The notes under the pieces: generated by a model | Told to the model about the DNA's origin: nothing | The model's database searches: none | What the model saw: the letters and a program-made list of their open reading frames with translations, nothing else | Made by a program: the position numbers and the translations under genes | NCBI RefSeq assembly: GCF_052115025.1 | Contig: NZ_JBFRFW010000002.1 | Coordinates: 513,009 to 577,008 of the forward strand | Direction of reading: 5' to 3' | Length of the DNA: 64,000 nt | Source of the DNA: Bradyrhizobium_A sp052115025 | GTDB taxonomy: Bacteria > Pseudomonadota > Alphaproteobacteria > Rhizobiales > Xanthobacteraceae | Shown: positions 50,689-59,015 of the stretch, in pieces | Numbering within the stretch: the first letter of the stretch is position 1 | Layout of the letters: every line of letters begins with the position of its first letter

Positions 50689-51156
50689 TCAGCCGGGATC
50701 GCCGTTCGTCTTGAAGCGTGCGTCGCCTGTGCCATCGCGCAGCGAGTCGATATCGCGCGACAGCTCTTTCAGGAACCGGTCGCCGGTCGCGAGTCTCCTG
50801 CCGAGCGATTGCATGAAGCCCTCGAACCGTTCCATTCCTTTCGCGCGCGCCGAGGCTTGTGCGCTTTCGGACAATGGCGGTGTGATGGTCAGCCAAAAGC
50901 GGATGAACAGCGAGAGGGTCTCGCCCAGAATGGCCAGATCCTCGTCGAGGCCGTCGACCTGGCGGCCGAGCTTGTCCATGCGGCGCGCGAACACGGCTTC
51001 GAGCCGCTCGGACGCATCGGCCGAGAGGAAGGATGCGACCGCCGCCTCGATGACCGCGGACTTCGAGACGTTGCGCCGAAGCGCCAGCGCCTCGACCTGT
51101 TTGAGCAGCGCCGGATCGAAATAGACGTTCATGCGGGTCTTGGCCTGCACAGGCAT
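50689..51156 (-). CDS. Ribbon-helix-helix (CopG-like) protein of the transfer region
   Basis: The 155-residue protein begins with a CopG-type DNA-binding segment (TRMNVYFDPALLKQVEALAL, then RRNVSKSAVIEAAVASFLSA) and continues with a long helical part (RMDKLGRQVDGLDEDLAILG, then RFEGFMQSLGRRLATGDRFL). Proteins of this layout usually lie between traG and trbB in alphaproteobacterial elements, so it may regulate transfer or assist relaxosome-to-channel coupling. The start is ATG 51156 or ATG 51132. It begins four bases after the traG stop. Confidence 0.8.
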   Translation of the reverse strand: MPVQAKTRMNVYFDPALLKQVEALALRRNVSKSAVIEAAVASFLSADASERLEAVFARRMDKLGRQVDGLDEDLAILGETLSLFIRFWLTITPPLSESAQASARAKGMERFEGFMQSLGRRLATGDRFLKELSRDIDSLRDGTGDARFKTNGDPG

Positions 51157-51160
51157 CCTC

Positions 51161-53149
51161 CTACAATTCGATGCCGTCGGCCGGGTCCATCGTCGCCTGT
51201 CGGGCGACGATGCGCTGGCGCATCGCCCGCGCCTTGGCGGCGTCAACGTCGGGCTCGTCGTCCAGGAGGTCGAACTCGTGCCCGGCTTGGCGCTCGGCCG
51301 GAATGACCTCCTCATGCTCGGGCAATTCCGGCTCGCGGCGGATGCCGGCATTGGCCGGATCGCCATCGGCGCCGTCGCCTGTCGCGGCTGTCGTCGCTTC
51401 GGCCGATGGCGCGATCACACGCATCGACCAGTCATCCGGCGCCGTCATCGTCGTGCCGGGTCGCGATGCGGCCGGATCGGGCGGCGGCAGGATGCGCTCC
51501 TTGAAGCGCGCGTCCTCGAAATAGCGCGCCTTCCTCGCCCGGATCGGCGGCGTGCCCGCCACCATGACGATCTCGTCGCTGGGCGGAAGCTGCATGATCT
51601 CGCCGGGCGTCAGGAGCGGCCGCGCCGTCTCCTGGCGCGATACCATCAGGTGCCCGAGCCATGGCGCCAGCCGATGGCCGGCATAGTTGATGGAGTCGCG
51701 CAGTTCGGTCGCGGTGCCGAGCGAATCCGACACGCGTTTGGCGGTGCGCTCGTCATTGGTCGCGAAGGCGACGCGCACATGGCAATTGTCGAGGATCGAG
51801 TTGTTCGGCCCATAGGCGCGCTCGATCTGGTTGAGGCTCTGCGCGATCAAAAAACTTTTGAGACCGTAGCCGGCCATGAAAGCCAGGGCGCTCTCGAAGA
51901 AATCCAAGCGTCCGAGTGCCGGAAACTCGTCGAGCATGAGCAGCAGGCGATGGCGTTTGCCCGACGCCTTCAATTCCTCGGTCAGCCGCCGGCCGATCTG
52001 GTTGAGGATCAGGCGGATGAGCGGCTTGGTGCGATTGATGTCGGAGGGCGGCACGACGAGATAGAGCGTGGCCGGACGCCGACCGCCAACCAGATCGGCG
52101 ATGCGCCAGTCGCAACGCGCCGTCACTTTCGCGACGACCGGATCGCGGTAAAGACCGAGGAAGCTCATGGCGGTCGAGAGCACGCCGGAGCGTTCGTTGT
52201 CGGATTTGTTGAGCAGCTCGCGCGCGGCGGACGCGACAACGGGATGGACGCCCGCCTCGCCGAGGTGCGGCGCCGACATCATCGCGCGCAGCGTCGCTTC
52301 GACCGGCCGGCGCGGATCGGAGAGGAAGTTGGCGACACCTGCCAGCGTCTTGTCGGGCTCGGCATAGAGGACATGGAGGATCGCGCCGACCAGCAGGCTG
52401 TGGCTGGTCTTCTCCCAATGGTTGCGCTTGTCGAGACTGCCTTCAGGATCGACGAGGATGTCGGCGATGTTCTGGACGTCGCGCACCTCCCATTCGCCGC
52501 GCCGGACCTCCAGCAACGGGTTGTAGGCGAACGACTGCGCATTGGTTGGATCGAACAGCAACACCCTTCCGTGCCGCGCCCGGAAACCGGCCGTCAGGGT
52601 CCAGTTCTCGCCTTTGATGTCGTGAACGATGCAGCTTCCCGGCCAGGTCAACAGCGTCGGCACGACGAGGCCGACGCCTTTGCCACTCCTGGTCGGTGCG
52701 AAGCACAGCACATGTTCGGGGCCGTCATGGCGCAGATGGTCTTGGGCATGCCGGCCGAGCAGGACGCCATCGGGGCCGAGCAGGCCGGCGGCACGGATTT
52801 CCCTGTCCTCGGCCCAGCGAGCGGAGCCGTAGGTCGCGACATTGCGTGCCTCGCGCGCACGGATGAGCGACATGAGGATGGCGACGGCGATGGCGATAAA
52901 ACCGCCTGATGCGGCGATCGCCGCCCCTTCGAGGAAGATGGATGGCGCATAGGCGTCGAAGGAATACCACCACCAGAAGAAGGCCGGGGGGTAATAGACC
53001 GGCCAGCCCGCCAGTTCGAACCACGGGTGGCCAAGCTGCGCCTGAAAGCCGAGCCGCCATGCCGTCCATTGGGTCGCGCCCCAGGTCGTCGCCAGAACGA
53101 TGGCGAGGACGACAGTGATCTGACCCCAGAGGACGCGGGTTCCCGACAT
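51161..53149 (-). CDS. traG: TraG, type IV coupling protein (VirD4 homologue)
   Basis: The 662-residue coupling ATPase has two N-terminal membrane helices (VLWGQITVVLAIVLATTWGA and ILEGAAIAASGGFIAIAVAI-like region). Walker A lies in LCFAPTRSGKGVGLVVPTLL near residue 170 and Walker B in RLLLMLDEFPALGRLDFFES. The soluble part carries GYGLKSFLIAQSLNQIERAY. It brings the relaxase-DNA complex to the Trb channel. ATG 53149 is preceded by GGAG; the frame extends to 53167. Confidence 0.95.
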   Translation of the reverse strand: MSGTRVLWGQITVVLAIVLATTWGATQWTAWRLGFQAQLGHPWFELAGWPVYYPPAFFWWWYSFDAYAPSIFLEGAAIAASGGFIAIAVAILMSLIRAREARNVATYGSARWAEDREIRAAGLLGPDGVLLGRHAQDHLRHDGPEHVLCFAPTRSGKGVGLVVPTLLTWPGSCIVHDIKGENWTLTAGFRARHGRVLLFDPTNAQSFAYNPLLEVRRGEWEVRDVQNIADILVDPEGSLDKRNHWEKTSHSLLVGAILHVLYAEPDKTLAGVANFLSDPRRPVEATLRAMMSAPHLGEAGVHPVVASAARELLNKSDNERSGVLSTAMSFLGLYRDPVVAKVTARCDWRIADLVGGRRPATLYLVVPPSDINRTKPLIRLILNQIGRRLTEELKASGKRHRLLLMLDEFPALGRLDFFESALAFMAGYGLKSFLIAQSLNQIERAYGPNNSILDNCHVRVAFATNDERTAKRVSDSLGTATELRDSINYAGHRLAPWLGHLMVSRQETARPLLTPGEIMQLPPSDEIVMVAGTPPIRARKARYFEDARFKERILPPPDPAASRPGTTMTAPDDWSMRVIAPSAEATTAATGDGADGDPANAGIRREPELPEHEEVIPAERQAGHEFDLLDDEPDVDAAKARAMRQRIVARQATMDPADGIEL

Positions 53150-53270
53150 ACAGACTCCAATCGGCAAAACAGACGGTGCCGATCAGAGAATGGGCGTTCG
53201 CGCGAGACTCAACGAAAAAGACGGTTCGGCGCGTCGCCGGATACCATGGCGTAGAAATCGGATGGTTCGC

Positions 53271-53585
53271 TTAGTGCCGCGTCTTGCCGCGAGCCTCCTC
53301 CGTGGCTTCCGCGACGGCCTGCTGGAGAATGCGGCGGTAGCCCTGACTGGTCATCCATTGCGCACGGGCGAGATGGCTCTCCCAGCATGCCCTTGTGCGG
53401 GCTTCATCGGCGACCGGATCGCGGTGCAGGACGATCCGCGCCACCTCGGTCCAATCCGCTCCGTCCGTTTGCGCATCGAGCAAGCGCATGTAGGTCACGT
53501 AATGCTCTTCGTCATAGGTCGTTATGTCGGGTCCGTTCGGGGCCTCGTCATCGACATCGGGATCAAGCTTGGGTCTGACGCGCAT
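53271..53585 (-). CDS. DUF2285 small protein, QseM-like antiactivator
   Basis: The 104-residue protein starts MRVRPKLDPDVDDEAPN and holds the DUF2285 pattern: DEEHYVTYMRLLDAQTDGAD, then WTEVARIVLHRDPVADEART, then CWESHLARAQWMTSQGYRRI. In ICEMlSym the small DUF2285 protein QseM binds and blocks TraR and FseA, keeping transfer off. Here it is divergent from an XRE regulator (QseC-like) with palindromic sites between them, as in that element, and FseA is present. TraR is not seen, so FseA is the likely target. Assignment is by family and arrangement. Confidence 0.75.
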   Translation of the reverse strand: MRVRPKLDPDVDDEAPNGPDITTYDEEHYVTYMRLLDAQTDGADWTEVARIVLHRDPVADEARTRACWESHLARAQWMTSQGYRRILQQAVAEATEEARGKTRH

Positions 53586-53619
53586 GGAACGCCCTCCCTT
53601 CAGGGCCAACAACACCAAA

Positions 53620-53652
53620 AATCCTGAACTGGGATAATCCCATATCAGGATT
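53620..53652. promoter_or_regulatory. Nested palindromes between qseM-like and qseC-like genes
   Basis: AATCCTGA (53620-53627) and TCAGGATT (53645-53652) form an outer inverted repeat. TGGGATAATCCCA (53630-53642) is a complete inner palindrome. The related half-sites (ATCC / GGGAT) suggest cooperative binding of a dimeric XRE protein across both promoters, as described for QseC operators. Confidence 0.7.
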
Positions 53653-53692
53653 ACCGGAATGGCCTCCTTTGATCAACGGAGCGCCGTTCCGA

Positions 53693-53977
53693 ATGCAGAA
53701 GTCCTTGCGCACGTCCCGACAGCAGCTTCTCCTGTCCCTGCTCGTCCAAGCACGCAAGGCGAAAGGCATGACCCAGGCCGACGTTGCCGCGGCGCTCGAC
53801 AGGCCGCAATCCTTTGTCGCCAAATATGAGAACAATGAGCGACGGATTGATGTCGTCGAGTTCATTGACATTGCCGGGGTGCTGGGCGTTTCGAGTGTCG
53901 ACATCCTGAGCAAGATCGAAGCGGCCGGAGACCGCCCAAAACGACCTGTCAGGCGGAAATCACAACCCATCGGCTAG
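53693..53977 (+). CDS. XRE-family HTH regulator, QseC-like
   Basis: The 94-residue protein carries one XRE helix-turn-helix: RQQLLLSLLVQARKAKGMTQ, then ADVAAALDRPQSFVAKYENN, then ERRIDVVEFIDIAGVLGVSS. A basic tail follows (DRPKRPVRRKSQPIG). It is divergent from the DUF2285 gene with nested palindromes between, the arrangement of qseC and qseM, where QseC dimers set a bistable switch for ICE transfer. ATG 53693 follows GGAG; the frame opens at 53669. Confidence 0.8.
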   Translation: MQKSLRTSRQQLLLSLLVQARKAKGMTQADVAAALDRPQSFVAKYENNERRIDVVEFIDIAGVLGVSSVDILSKIEAAGDRPKRPVRRKSQPIG

Positions 53978-54495
53978 CTGCCGATCAGGGCGCGAACGTC
54001 CTTGAGAAGAACGAACAGGTGCATCGGGTCGCTCGGCGATGCGATGAAATCGAAATGTTCGTAAAAGGCCTGCGCCTCCTCATCCTTGGCATGGACGGCA
54101 AAGGCGCGCAGGCCCGCGATCTCGGCGGCGGCCAGTGTGCGGCCGAGCGCATCCTTGAGCAGGCCGGAACCGATCCCCTTGCCTGACCAGGCGCGGGCGA
54201 CCGCAAGGCGCGCGAGGATCATCAGGGGGACTGGATGTCGGGCGACGCCCTTCTGCAGCCGCCCGGGCGCATCGTCATAGGCCACGTCGCCATAGGTCAG
54301 CGTATAGTAGCCGACCACCTCGTCGTCCGAGAGGGCGAGATAGGTCTGCGCGCTGTTGGCAAGCTGGTTTTGCAGGGCAAAGCGGATCAGGAAGCGGTTG
54401 AGCGGCTCCTTGCCGCAATCGAACCCCTCGACGCGATGGTCGCGCCGCAGCTTCTCGATGCGGAGCGCCACGGGGCTATTTGCCAGGCTGCTCAA
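53974..54495 (-). CDS. GNAT acetyltransferase toxin of a TA pair (TacT/AtaT-like)
   Basis: The 173-residue GNAT protein has the marks of DUF1778-linked toxins: LRRDHRVEGFDCGKEPLNRF at the start, LSDDEVVGYYTLTYGDVAYD, then PVPLMILARLAVARAWSGKG and IGSGLLKDALGRTLAAAEIA (acetyl-CoA loop), then AFYEHFDFIASPSDPMHLFV. The family acetylates aminoacyl-tRNA and stops translation. It overlaps the antitoxin by 20 bases from ATG 54495; a GTG at 54474 directly after the antitoxin stop is an alternative start. Its 3' end overlaps the QseC-like gene. Confidence 0.9.
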   Translation of the reverse strand: MSSLANSPVALRIEKLRRDHRVEGFDCGKEPLNRFLIRFALQNQLANSAQTYLALSDDEVVGYYTLTYGDVAYDDAPGRLQKGVARHPVPLMILARLAVARAWSGKGIGSGLLKDALGRTLAAAEIAGLRAFAVHAKDEEAQAFYEHFDFIASPSDPMHLFVLLKDVRALIGS

Positions 54496-54760
54496 ACACG
54501 CCGGGCTCGCTCAGGAGCCGCTTCAGTCTCGGCAACGGACGGGGCGGCGCATCGAGCGCGGTGAGGAAGGCGTGCCAGCGCTCCGCGTCCAGCCCGAAAT
54601 GCTGGCGGTCCGGCAGGGACTCCTGGGCGCGGGCGAGCGCGCTTTCCAGAACGAACTCGCTGACCGACCGTCGCTCGGCCCGGGCCGCGGCGTTCAGCAC
54701 GCGCTTAGCCTCTCGCGTGAGCCGCAGGTCGAGTTTTTCGGATCGGGTTGCATTGGCCAT
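54476..54760 (-). CDS. DUF1778 ribbon-helix-helix antitoxin
   Basis: The 94-residue antitoxin starts MANATRSEKLDLRLTREAKR and continues VLNAAARAERRSVSEFVLES, the DUF1778 ribbon-helix-helix region. The C-terminal part (DAERWHAFLTALDAPPRPLP, then RLKRLLSEPGVF) covers and inhibits the GNAT toxin in such systems. It precedes the toxin gene in the same operon and probably represses it with the toxin as corepressor. The start is ATG 54760, after GGAGG. Confidence 0.9.
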   Translation of the reverse strand: MANATRSEKLDLRLTREAKRVLNAAARAERRSVSEFVLESALARAQESLPDRQHFGLDAERWHAFLTALDAPPRPLPRLKRLLSEPGVFEQPGK

Positions 54761-54834
54761 GGTGGCGCCTCCTGATCCCTCATATAGCATACCCGGTCTC
54801 CTTTGTCATGACATTGTCTGGCAGATTGTGGCGA

Positions 54835-56883
54835 TCATAGCCCAAGCCCCCGCTGCCTGCCGAGCTGCCACGAAACCGAGGCTCCCTGCACGATGCCCGC
54901 GACCTCGCGGCCGAGCTGGCGGTCGATGACCGGCCGCCAGGGAACGAGCGTGAACTCTTGGCTCTTCTCGACGATGGCGAACCTGCCGCTTGCGAGCTGG
55001 ATGGTCCCGGTGAACGTGCCGCTGACGGTCTCGCCGTCTCTGGCCGCGCGAAACGGCATCGGCTTCTGCGCCGCCAGCTCGGTGCCGGCGCGGGCGACCT
55101 CACGCTCGCGCAGTGCGGCGAGCAGATTGCGGCGGTAGAGAACCCCACCGTTCTGCTGGCGCGTGGCATCGCCCTGGTCGATCAGACGCTCGCGGCGGTG
55201 GTCCATCGCCTGGCTGACCGCCTGTCCGAAGCCGGCTGGCGCGAGATCGGACGCTTCGCCTGCGATCAGCCGGCGATCGAGCCAGGTCGCGCCGTCCGCC
55301 CCGATCTGGCTTTCCAGGTCGAAGGCTGAAAGGACGCGGATATTGGCGCGGGCGCTGCGGCTGGCGTCATGGGCGGCAGCCCGGCTCTCGAAATCGTCGG
55401 GGATGCGCCATTGGTCGGCGTCGATCCGCTCGACGATGCCGGCGCGGCGGAGCGCCTCCAGCCGGCGGACATGAGCGTCGACGAAGCCTTGGTGATCGCC
55501 GCCCGGCACGCGGCCGTCGAAGCGCACCTGCTCCAGATGGCGGCTCGGCCGGTAGATGCCGTCCTCAGCCATGCCGACGATAGCGCGATCGGACGGCCGT
55601 GCCGCGGTATCGGCCGGACCGATCTCAACGATGCTGCCGATGCGCGCTTCCTCGACGCGGGCCGGATCGAAGCCAGAGACATGATGGGTGCGGCCGTCGA
55701 CCCCGTCGACAACCAGGGTGAGGCTCTCGCCCAATTCGTCAGCGAGATGCTTGTCGATGACGCGACCGGTGATCGGCGCGGCGGGCGCGCCGTCATGAAT
55801 CTGGAAGCTGGCCGGATCGCGCTCCTGCCCCTCGGCCTGGAGCGCCTTGTGCATGGTGCGGATGATGTCTCCACGCTCGCCCAGCTCGCGCAGGGTTGGC
55901 TCCAGCCGCACGCTCAACTCCCAGACGCCAGGCGCATGCTGGGTGGCGAGCCCCATCTTCTCCAACTTGCCGAGCCGGGCCAGGCGCAGCGCCCGTCTAG
56001 CGATGCCGCGCGGATCGCCGTGCTCGGGCCGAAGGTCGATCAGGCCGTCACGGGCCTCTTCGATCATGGCGCGGTCGATGCGGGCGAAGCGATCCTGGCC
56101 GAGTTCGGCGGTGAGCTTACGCTGCTGTTCGATCTCGGTGACGGGGCCGAGCTCGAGCGTCGCGAGCGCGCTGGCGCGTTCGCGGACGCCGTGGGCGACA
56201 TAGTCGCCGTTGATGACCAGATCCTCGCCCAGTTCGTCGCGGCCGTTGACGATGACGTGGACATGAGGATGACCGGTGTTGAAGTGATTGACCGCCACCC
56301 AATCGAGCTTGCTGCCGAGGTCGGCTTCGACCTGGCTCATCAGGTCGCGGGTGAAGCCGGTGATATCGCCGAGATCGGCGCCATCCTCCGGCGAAACGAT
56401 GAAGCGGAACTGGTGGCGATCGTCCTTGCCGCGATCGAGGAAGGCATCGCCGTCGACGCGGTCCTCGGTCGCCGAATAGAGGTGACCGCGTTCGCCGTCG
56501 CGCGAGGTTCCGTCACGCTGGATGTAGCGCAGATGGGCGGCCGCCCGGCCATTTTTTCCGGCGGCGCGGACCGAGCGCGATTTGACGATGACGCGGCGAC
56601 TGCCGGGCTGGCGATGGCTCCAACCGTCCGAGAGGTTGCGCGCACGCACGAAGGCCGCGCCGCGGCCGCGCTTCACACCCCGGCCGCTCGCCAGCGCCGA
56701 TCGTGATCCGCTCTTGGCAGCGCGGTCCGCACCAGCGGCACGCCCGCCGCGCGATGGCGATCCGCCATGCTGGCGGGCGATCTTCTTGACCTTGGTGAAG
56801 AAGCTCTTGGTCTTGGCGCCGGCGCGGGCATCGGAGCGGATGCGGCCAAGGCGCGGGCGGAAGCGGTCCTCATCGTCGCTCAT
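54835..56883 (-). CDS. VirD2-like relaxase (DUF3363, MOBP type)
   Basis: The 682-residue relaxase has an N-terminal region with RVIVKSRSVRAAGKNGRAAA then HLRYIQRDGTSRDGERGHLY (motif I region, with Tyr in RYIQRDG). The HUH-like metal motif is NTGHPHVHVIVNGRDELGED. Downstream the DUF3363 domain contains YRPSRHLEQVRFDGRVPGGD and HVRRLEALRRAGIVER. It nicks oriT and leads the strand into the channel. ATG 56883 was chosen; the open frame upstream (to 57042) runs into the candidate oriT. Confidence 0.93.
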   Translation of the reverse strand: MSDDEDRFRPRLGRIRSDARAGAKTKSFFTKVKKIARQHGGSPSRGGRAAGADRAAKSGSRSALASGRGVKRGRGAAFVRARNLSDGWSHRQPGSRRVIVKSRSVRAAGKNGRAAAHLRYIQRDGTSRDGERGHLYSATEDRVDGDAFLDRGKDDRHQFRFIVSPEDGADLGDITGFTRDLMSQVEADLGSKLDWVAVNHFNTGHPHVHVIVNGRDELGEDLVINGDYVAHGVRERASALATLELGPVTEIEQQRKLTAELGQDRFARIDRAMIEEARDGLIDLRPEHGDPRGIARRALRLARLGKLEKMGLATQHAPGVWELSVRLEPTLRELGERGDIIRTMHKALQAEGQERDPASFQIHDGAPAAPITGRVIDKHLADELGESLTLVVDGVDGRTHHVSGFDPARVEEARIGSIVEIGPADTAARPSDRAIVGMAEDGIYRPSRHLEQVRFDGRVPGGDHQGFVDAHVRRLEALRRAGIVERIDADQWRIPDDFESRAAAHDASRSARANIRVLSAFDLESQIGADGATWLDRRLIAGEASDLAPAGFGQAVSQAMDHRRERLIDQGDATRQQNGGVLYRRNLLAALREREVARAGTELAAQKPMPFRAARDGETVSGTFTGTIQLASGRFAIVEKSQEFTLVPWRPVIDRQLGREVAGIVQGASVSWQLGRQRGLGL

Positions 56884-57027
56884 CGGCGCAGTTCCCGCCG
56901 ACGGCAGGGATTTCCGGCCACAGTGCCGTCGAACGCCCTGCAAAAGCTGGCTATCCGAAGGACGACGGCACCATGCCGATCGTTCGGGGGTGCCGCCCCC
57001 AACAGTGTGCAGACAAGGGCTTGCCTG

Positions 57028-57067
57028 GCGGATCGGCCCCATGGGGTGCCGTCCGCTTTAATCTTGC
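57028..57067. promoter_or_regulatory. Candidate oriT: inverted repeat plus nic-like site
   Basis: GCGGA and TCCGC enclose a further near-palindrome around CCCCATGGGG (57028-57056). Four bases later comes ATCTTGC (57061-57067), which agrees with the MOBP nick consensus YATCYTG/Y except for the base before ATC. It lies in the 292-base gene-free gap directly upstream of the relaxase gene, the usual oriT place. A GC stem GGGGGTG...CGCCCCC lies about 40 bases to the left. Confidence 0.5.
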
Positions 57068-57175
57068 CCTCCCGCCTTTCCGCCCTTTCTGCCGTTTCAA
57101 CCCTGAATGCAGCCAAGCGCGAACCTGCCCGACTGCACACCGAAATGACCGCCGCTGAGCGCGGGAGCGCCATCC

Positions 57176-58093
57176 TCATGGCGTGCCTCCGTCGCTCGCG
57201 CGGGCCACGAAAATGCTGCCACTCTGCGGCTCCGTGCGAGCAGAATCGCGCACGGGAACGGTTGCGCGTGTGTCGCCGGATTGCGCAATGGATGGCAGAG
57301 CGGCAGCAATCCCGCTGTCGTTCGGACGCGTGATGAACAGAGGGGCTTCGCGCCAGTCGGGCGGCGGTGCCGGCTGCCGGGTTGGCGCATCGGATACAGC
57401 CGCACCACCAAGGATCGGCGCGAGTGCGGCGACATAGGCGCGTGTCTCGGCCGGCAACGGGCGGCCGGACGCGCGATGCTCGTCATAGCGATTGGGACCA
57501 GCATTGTAGGACGCGAGCATCGCGGCGACATTGCCGTAACGATCCCACATCTCGCGCAGAAAGGCCGTGCCGGCGAGGATGTTAGCGCGCGGATCATAAG
57601 GATCGCGGCCGAGCCGATGACGGATGCGCAGCCCCGCCCAGGTGTCGGGCATGACCTGCATCAATCCGACCGCGCCGACCGATGAGATCGCGCGCGCATC
57701 GCCCGCACTCTCAGCGCGCAGCACCGCACGAATCCAGCGCTCGGGAATGCCGAAGCGCTTCGAAGCTTCTGCAATGGGCGCAGCATAGGGATCGACAGCG
57801 GGAGCGCGCGCGATCGGCATGGATTGCGCGACCGCCAAGCCGCTACCGACTGACAGCGTGCCGACCGCGAAGAGAACGGCACAACGGCGTAGCGCCTTGT
57901 CTCCGCTGCGCCGCAAGCCTGCCAGCGTGCTCGCTGCGGTCAAGGGTGCGCGCGAAGCGCCGGCGAAACGCCGCCCTTGACCTTCGCTGCGCGCGCCGGC
58001 CGTCTGACCGTCGAGCGGGACGAAGGGATGAGACGGCTTTTCCGCGAACCAAGGGATGGCGGTTTTGAGCGCGATCGTGACGGGATGGCGCAT
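57176..58093 (-). CDS. Lytic transglycosylase (SLT family)
   Basis: The 305-residue protein has a signal-anchor near residue 75 (CAVLFAVGTLSVGSGLAVAQ) and an SLT domain: GIPERWIRAVLRAESAGDAR with the catalytic Glu, then AISSVGAVGLMQVMPDTWAG, then LREMWDRYGNVAAMLASYNA and GPNRYDEHRASGRPLPAETR. It opens peptidoglycan for the mating channel (VirB1 role). The start is ATG 58093; the frame extends to 58147. Confidence 0.92.
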   Translation of the reverse strand: MRHPVTIALKTAIPWFAEKPSHPFVPLDGQTAGARSEGQGRRFAGASRAPLTAASTLAGLRRSGDKALRRCAVLFAVGTLSVGSGLAVAQSMPIARAPAVDPYAAPIAEASKRFGIPERWIRAVLRAESAGDARAISSVGAVGLMQVMPDTWAGLRIRHRLGRDPYDPRANILAGTAFLREMWDRYGNVAAMLASYNAGPNRYDEHRASGRPLPAETRAYVAALAPILGGAAVSDAPTRQPAPPPDWREAPLFITRPNDSGIAAALPSIAQSGDTRATVPVRDSARTEPQSGSIFVARASDGGTP

Positions 58094-58098
58094 GGTCT

Positions 58099-58434
58099 TC
58101 AGTCCCGCTCGGCGCGCTTGGCTGGACGGTTCCAGTGCAGCGACCATGAGGATTCATCGTCGCCATTGCGGAACAGGTTGGCGCGGATCGGCTGTGGCAA
58201 GGCTGGGTCGTCGATGAGCAGCGAAACGTAGCTGCCCGCTTTCTCGCCGGTGCGCTTCCAGCCCGCGCCGATCTCCGGTCCGTCTTCCGCGCCGTGATGG
58301 ACGCGATAGTCAGGCGCGTTCTCGGCATCCGAAGGTTCCGCCGGAACGATGGTGATGTCGCGGTAGAGCGTGAGCGTGTGAACGCGCCCGACGAAGCCCG
58401 ATTTCTCGGCGGTGAATTGACCAATCTGCGGCAT
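58099..58434 (-). CDS. DUF736 family protein
   Basis: The 111-residue protein has the DUF736 pattern: MPQIGQFTAEKSGFVGRVHT, then LTLYRDITIVPAEPSDAENA, then PDYRVHHGAEDGPEIGAGWK, then GSYVSLLIDDPALPQPIRAN. DUF736 genes are steady companions of these ICEs and related plasmids; the molecular role is unknown. It lies five bases upstream of the transglycosylase gene. Confidence 0.9.
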   Translation of the reverse strand: MPQIGQFTAEKSGFVGRVHTLTLYRDITIVPAEPSDAENAPDYRVHHGAEDGPEIGAGWKRTGEKAGSYVSLLIDDPALPQPIRANLFRNGDDESSWSLHWNRPAKRAERD

Positions 58435-58469
58435 AGCAAGTCTCCTGTGGTTGGGGTGGGAAAGCGATG

Positions 58470-59015
58470 TCAGTGCGTTGGCACGCGCCACTGGTAGCGG
58501 CCGTCGCCGTCCTCATCGGTCCACAGCGGGACCGCGCGACCGATGATCTGGTCCGTGGAGGTCAGACCGAAGTAGCGACCGTCGAGGCTGTCGCGGACCT
58601 GCCAGTTCATGAGAAAGACCTCGCCGGTCTGGATGCGACGGCAGCCCTGCCAGACCGGGAGATCGCGACCGGCGCGGTCGCGGTCACGCGCCTCCCCCAT
58701 CGCGATGCCGTCAACCGTGACGGCGCGGCCGTTGCGGCAGACCGTTTGCCCGGACACAGCCAGCACACGCTTCATGAGCGGCACGCCTTTCGGTAGATAG
58801 CCGCGCTCGCTAAGGAAGGTCGCGAGCGGTTCAGGGGCGTCCACGGCAACGAGATCGGTCACCTCGAACGGGCCGTCGAAGTCGATCGTGTAGAAGCCGA
58901 TCGGAGCGCTCGCGCTGGCGTTCCAGATCAGTTTGATCGGCATCGGCGTGAGGCCGGGATAACCGACGCCCGCGGCAGCAAGAGCCGTCGCGATGATGAG
59001 GCCAGCGCGCGTCAT
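58470..59015 (-). CDS. traF: TraF, S26 signal-peptidase-like pilin maturation protease
   Basis: The 181-residue protein has an N-terminal membrane helix (LIIATALAAAGVGYPGLTPM) and the S26 domain: LIWNASASAPIGFYTIDFDG with the catalytic Ser in SAPIG, then LPKGVPLMKRVLAVSGQTVC with the catalytic Lys, then FLMNWQVRDSLDGRYFGLTS. TraF proteases mature and cyclise TrbC pilin. It overlaps the DUF2840 gene by four bases. Confidence 0.93.
   Translation of the reverse strand: MTRAGLIIATALAAAGVGYPGLTPMPIKLIWNASASAPIGFYTIDFDGPFEVTDLVAVDAPEPLATFLSERGYLPKGVPLMKRVLAVSGQTVCRNGRAVTVDGIAMGEARDRDRAGRDLPVWQGCRRIQTGEVFLMNWQVRDSLDGRYFGLTSTDQIIGRAVPLWTDEDGDGRYQWRVPTH

Noticed and set aside
51131..52909. 592-codon plus-strand open frame opposite traG
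   Set aside because: Antisense shadow of TraG, whose Walker motifs are intact; no recognisable domain in the antisense product.
55369..56706. 445-codon plus-strand frame opposite the relaxase gene
   Set aside because: Antisense shadow; the relaxase frame has the HUH-like motif and typical codon use.
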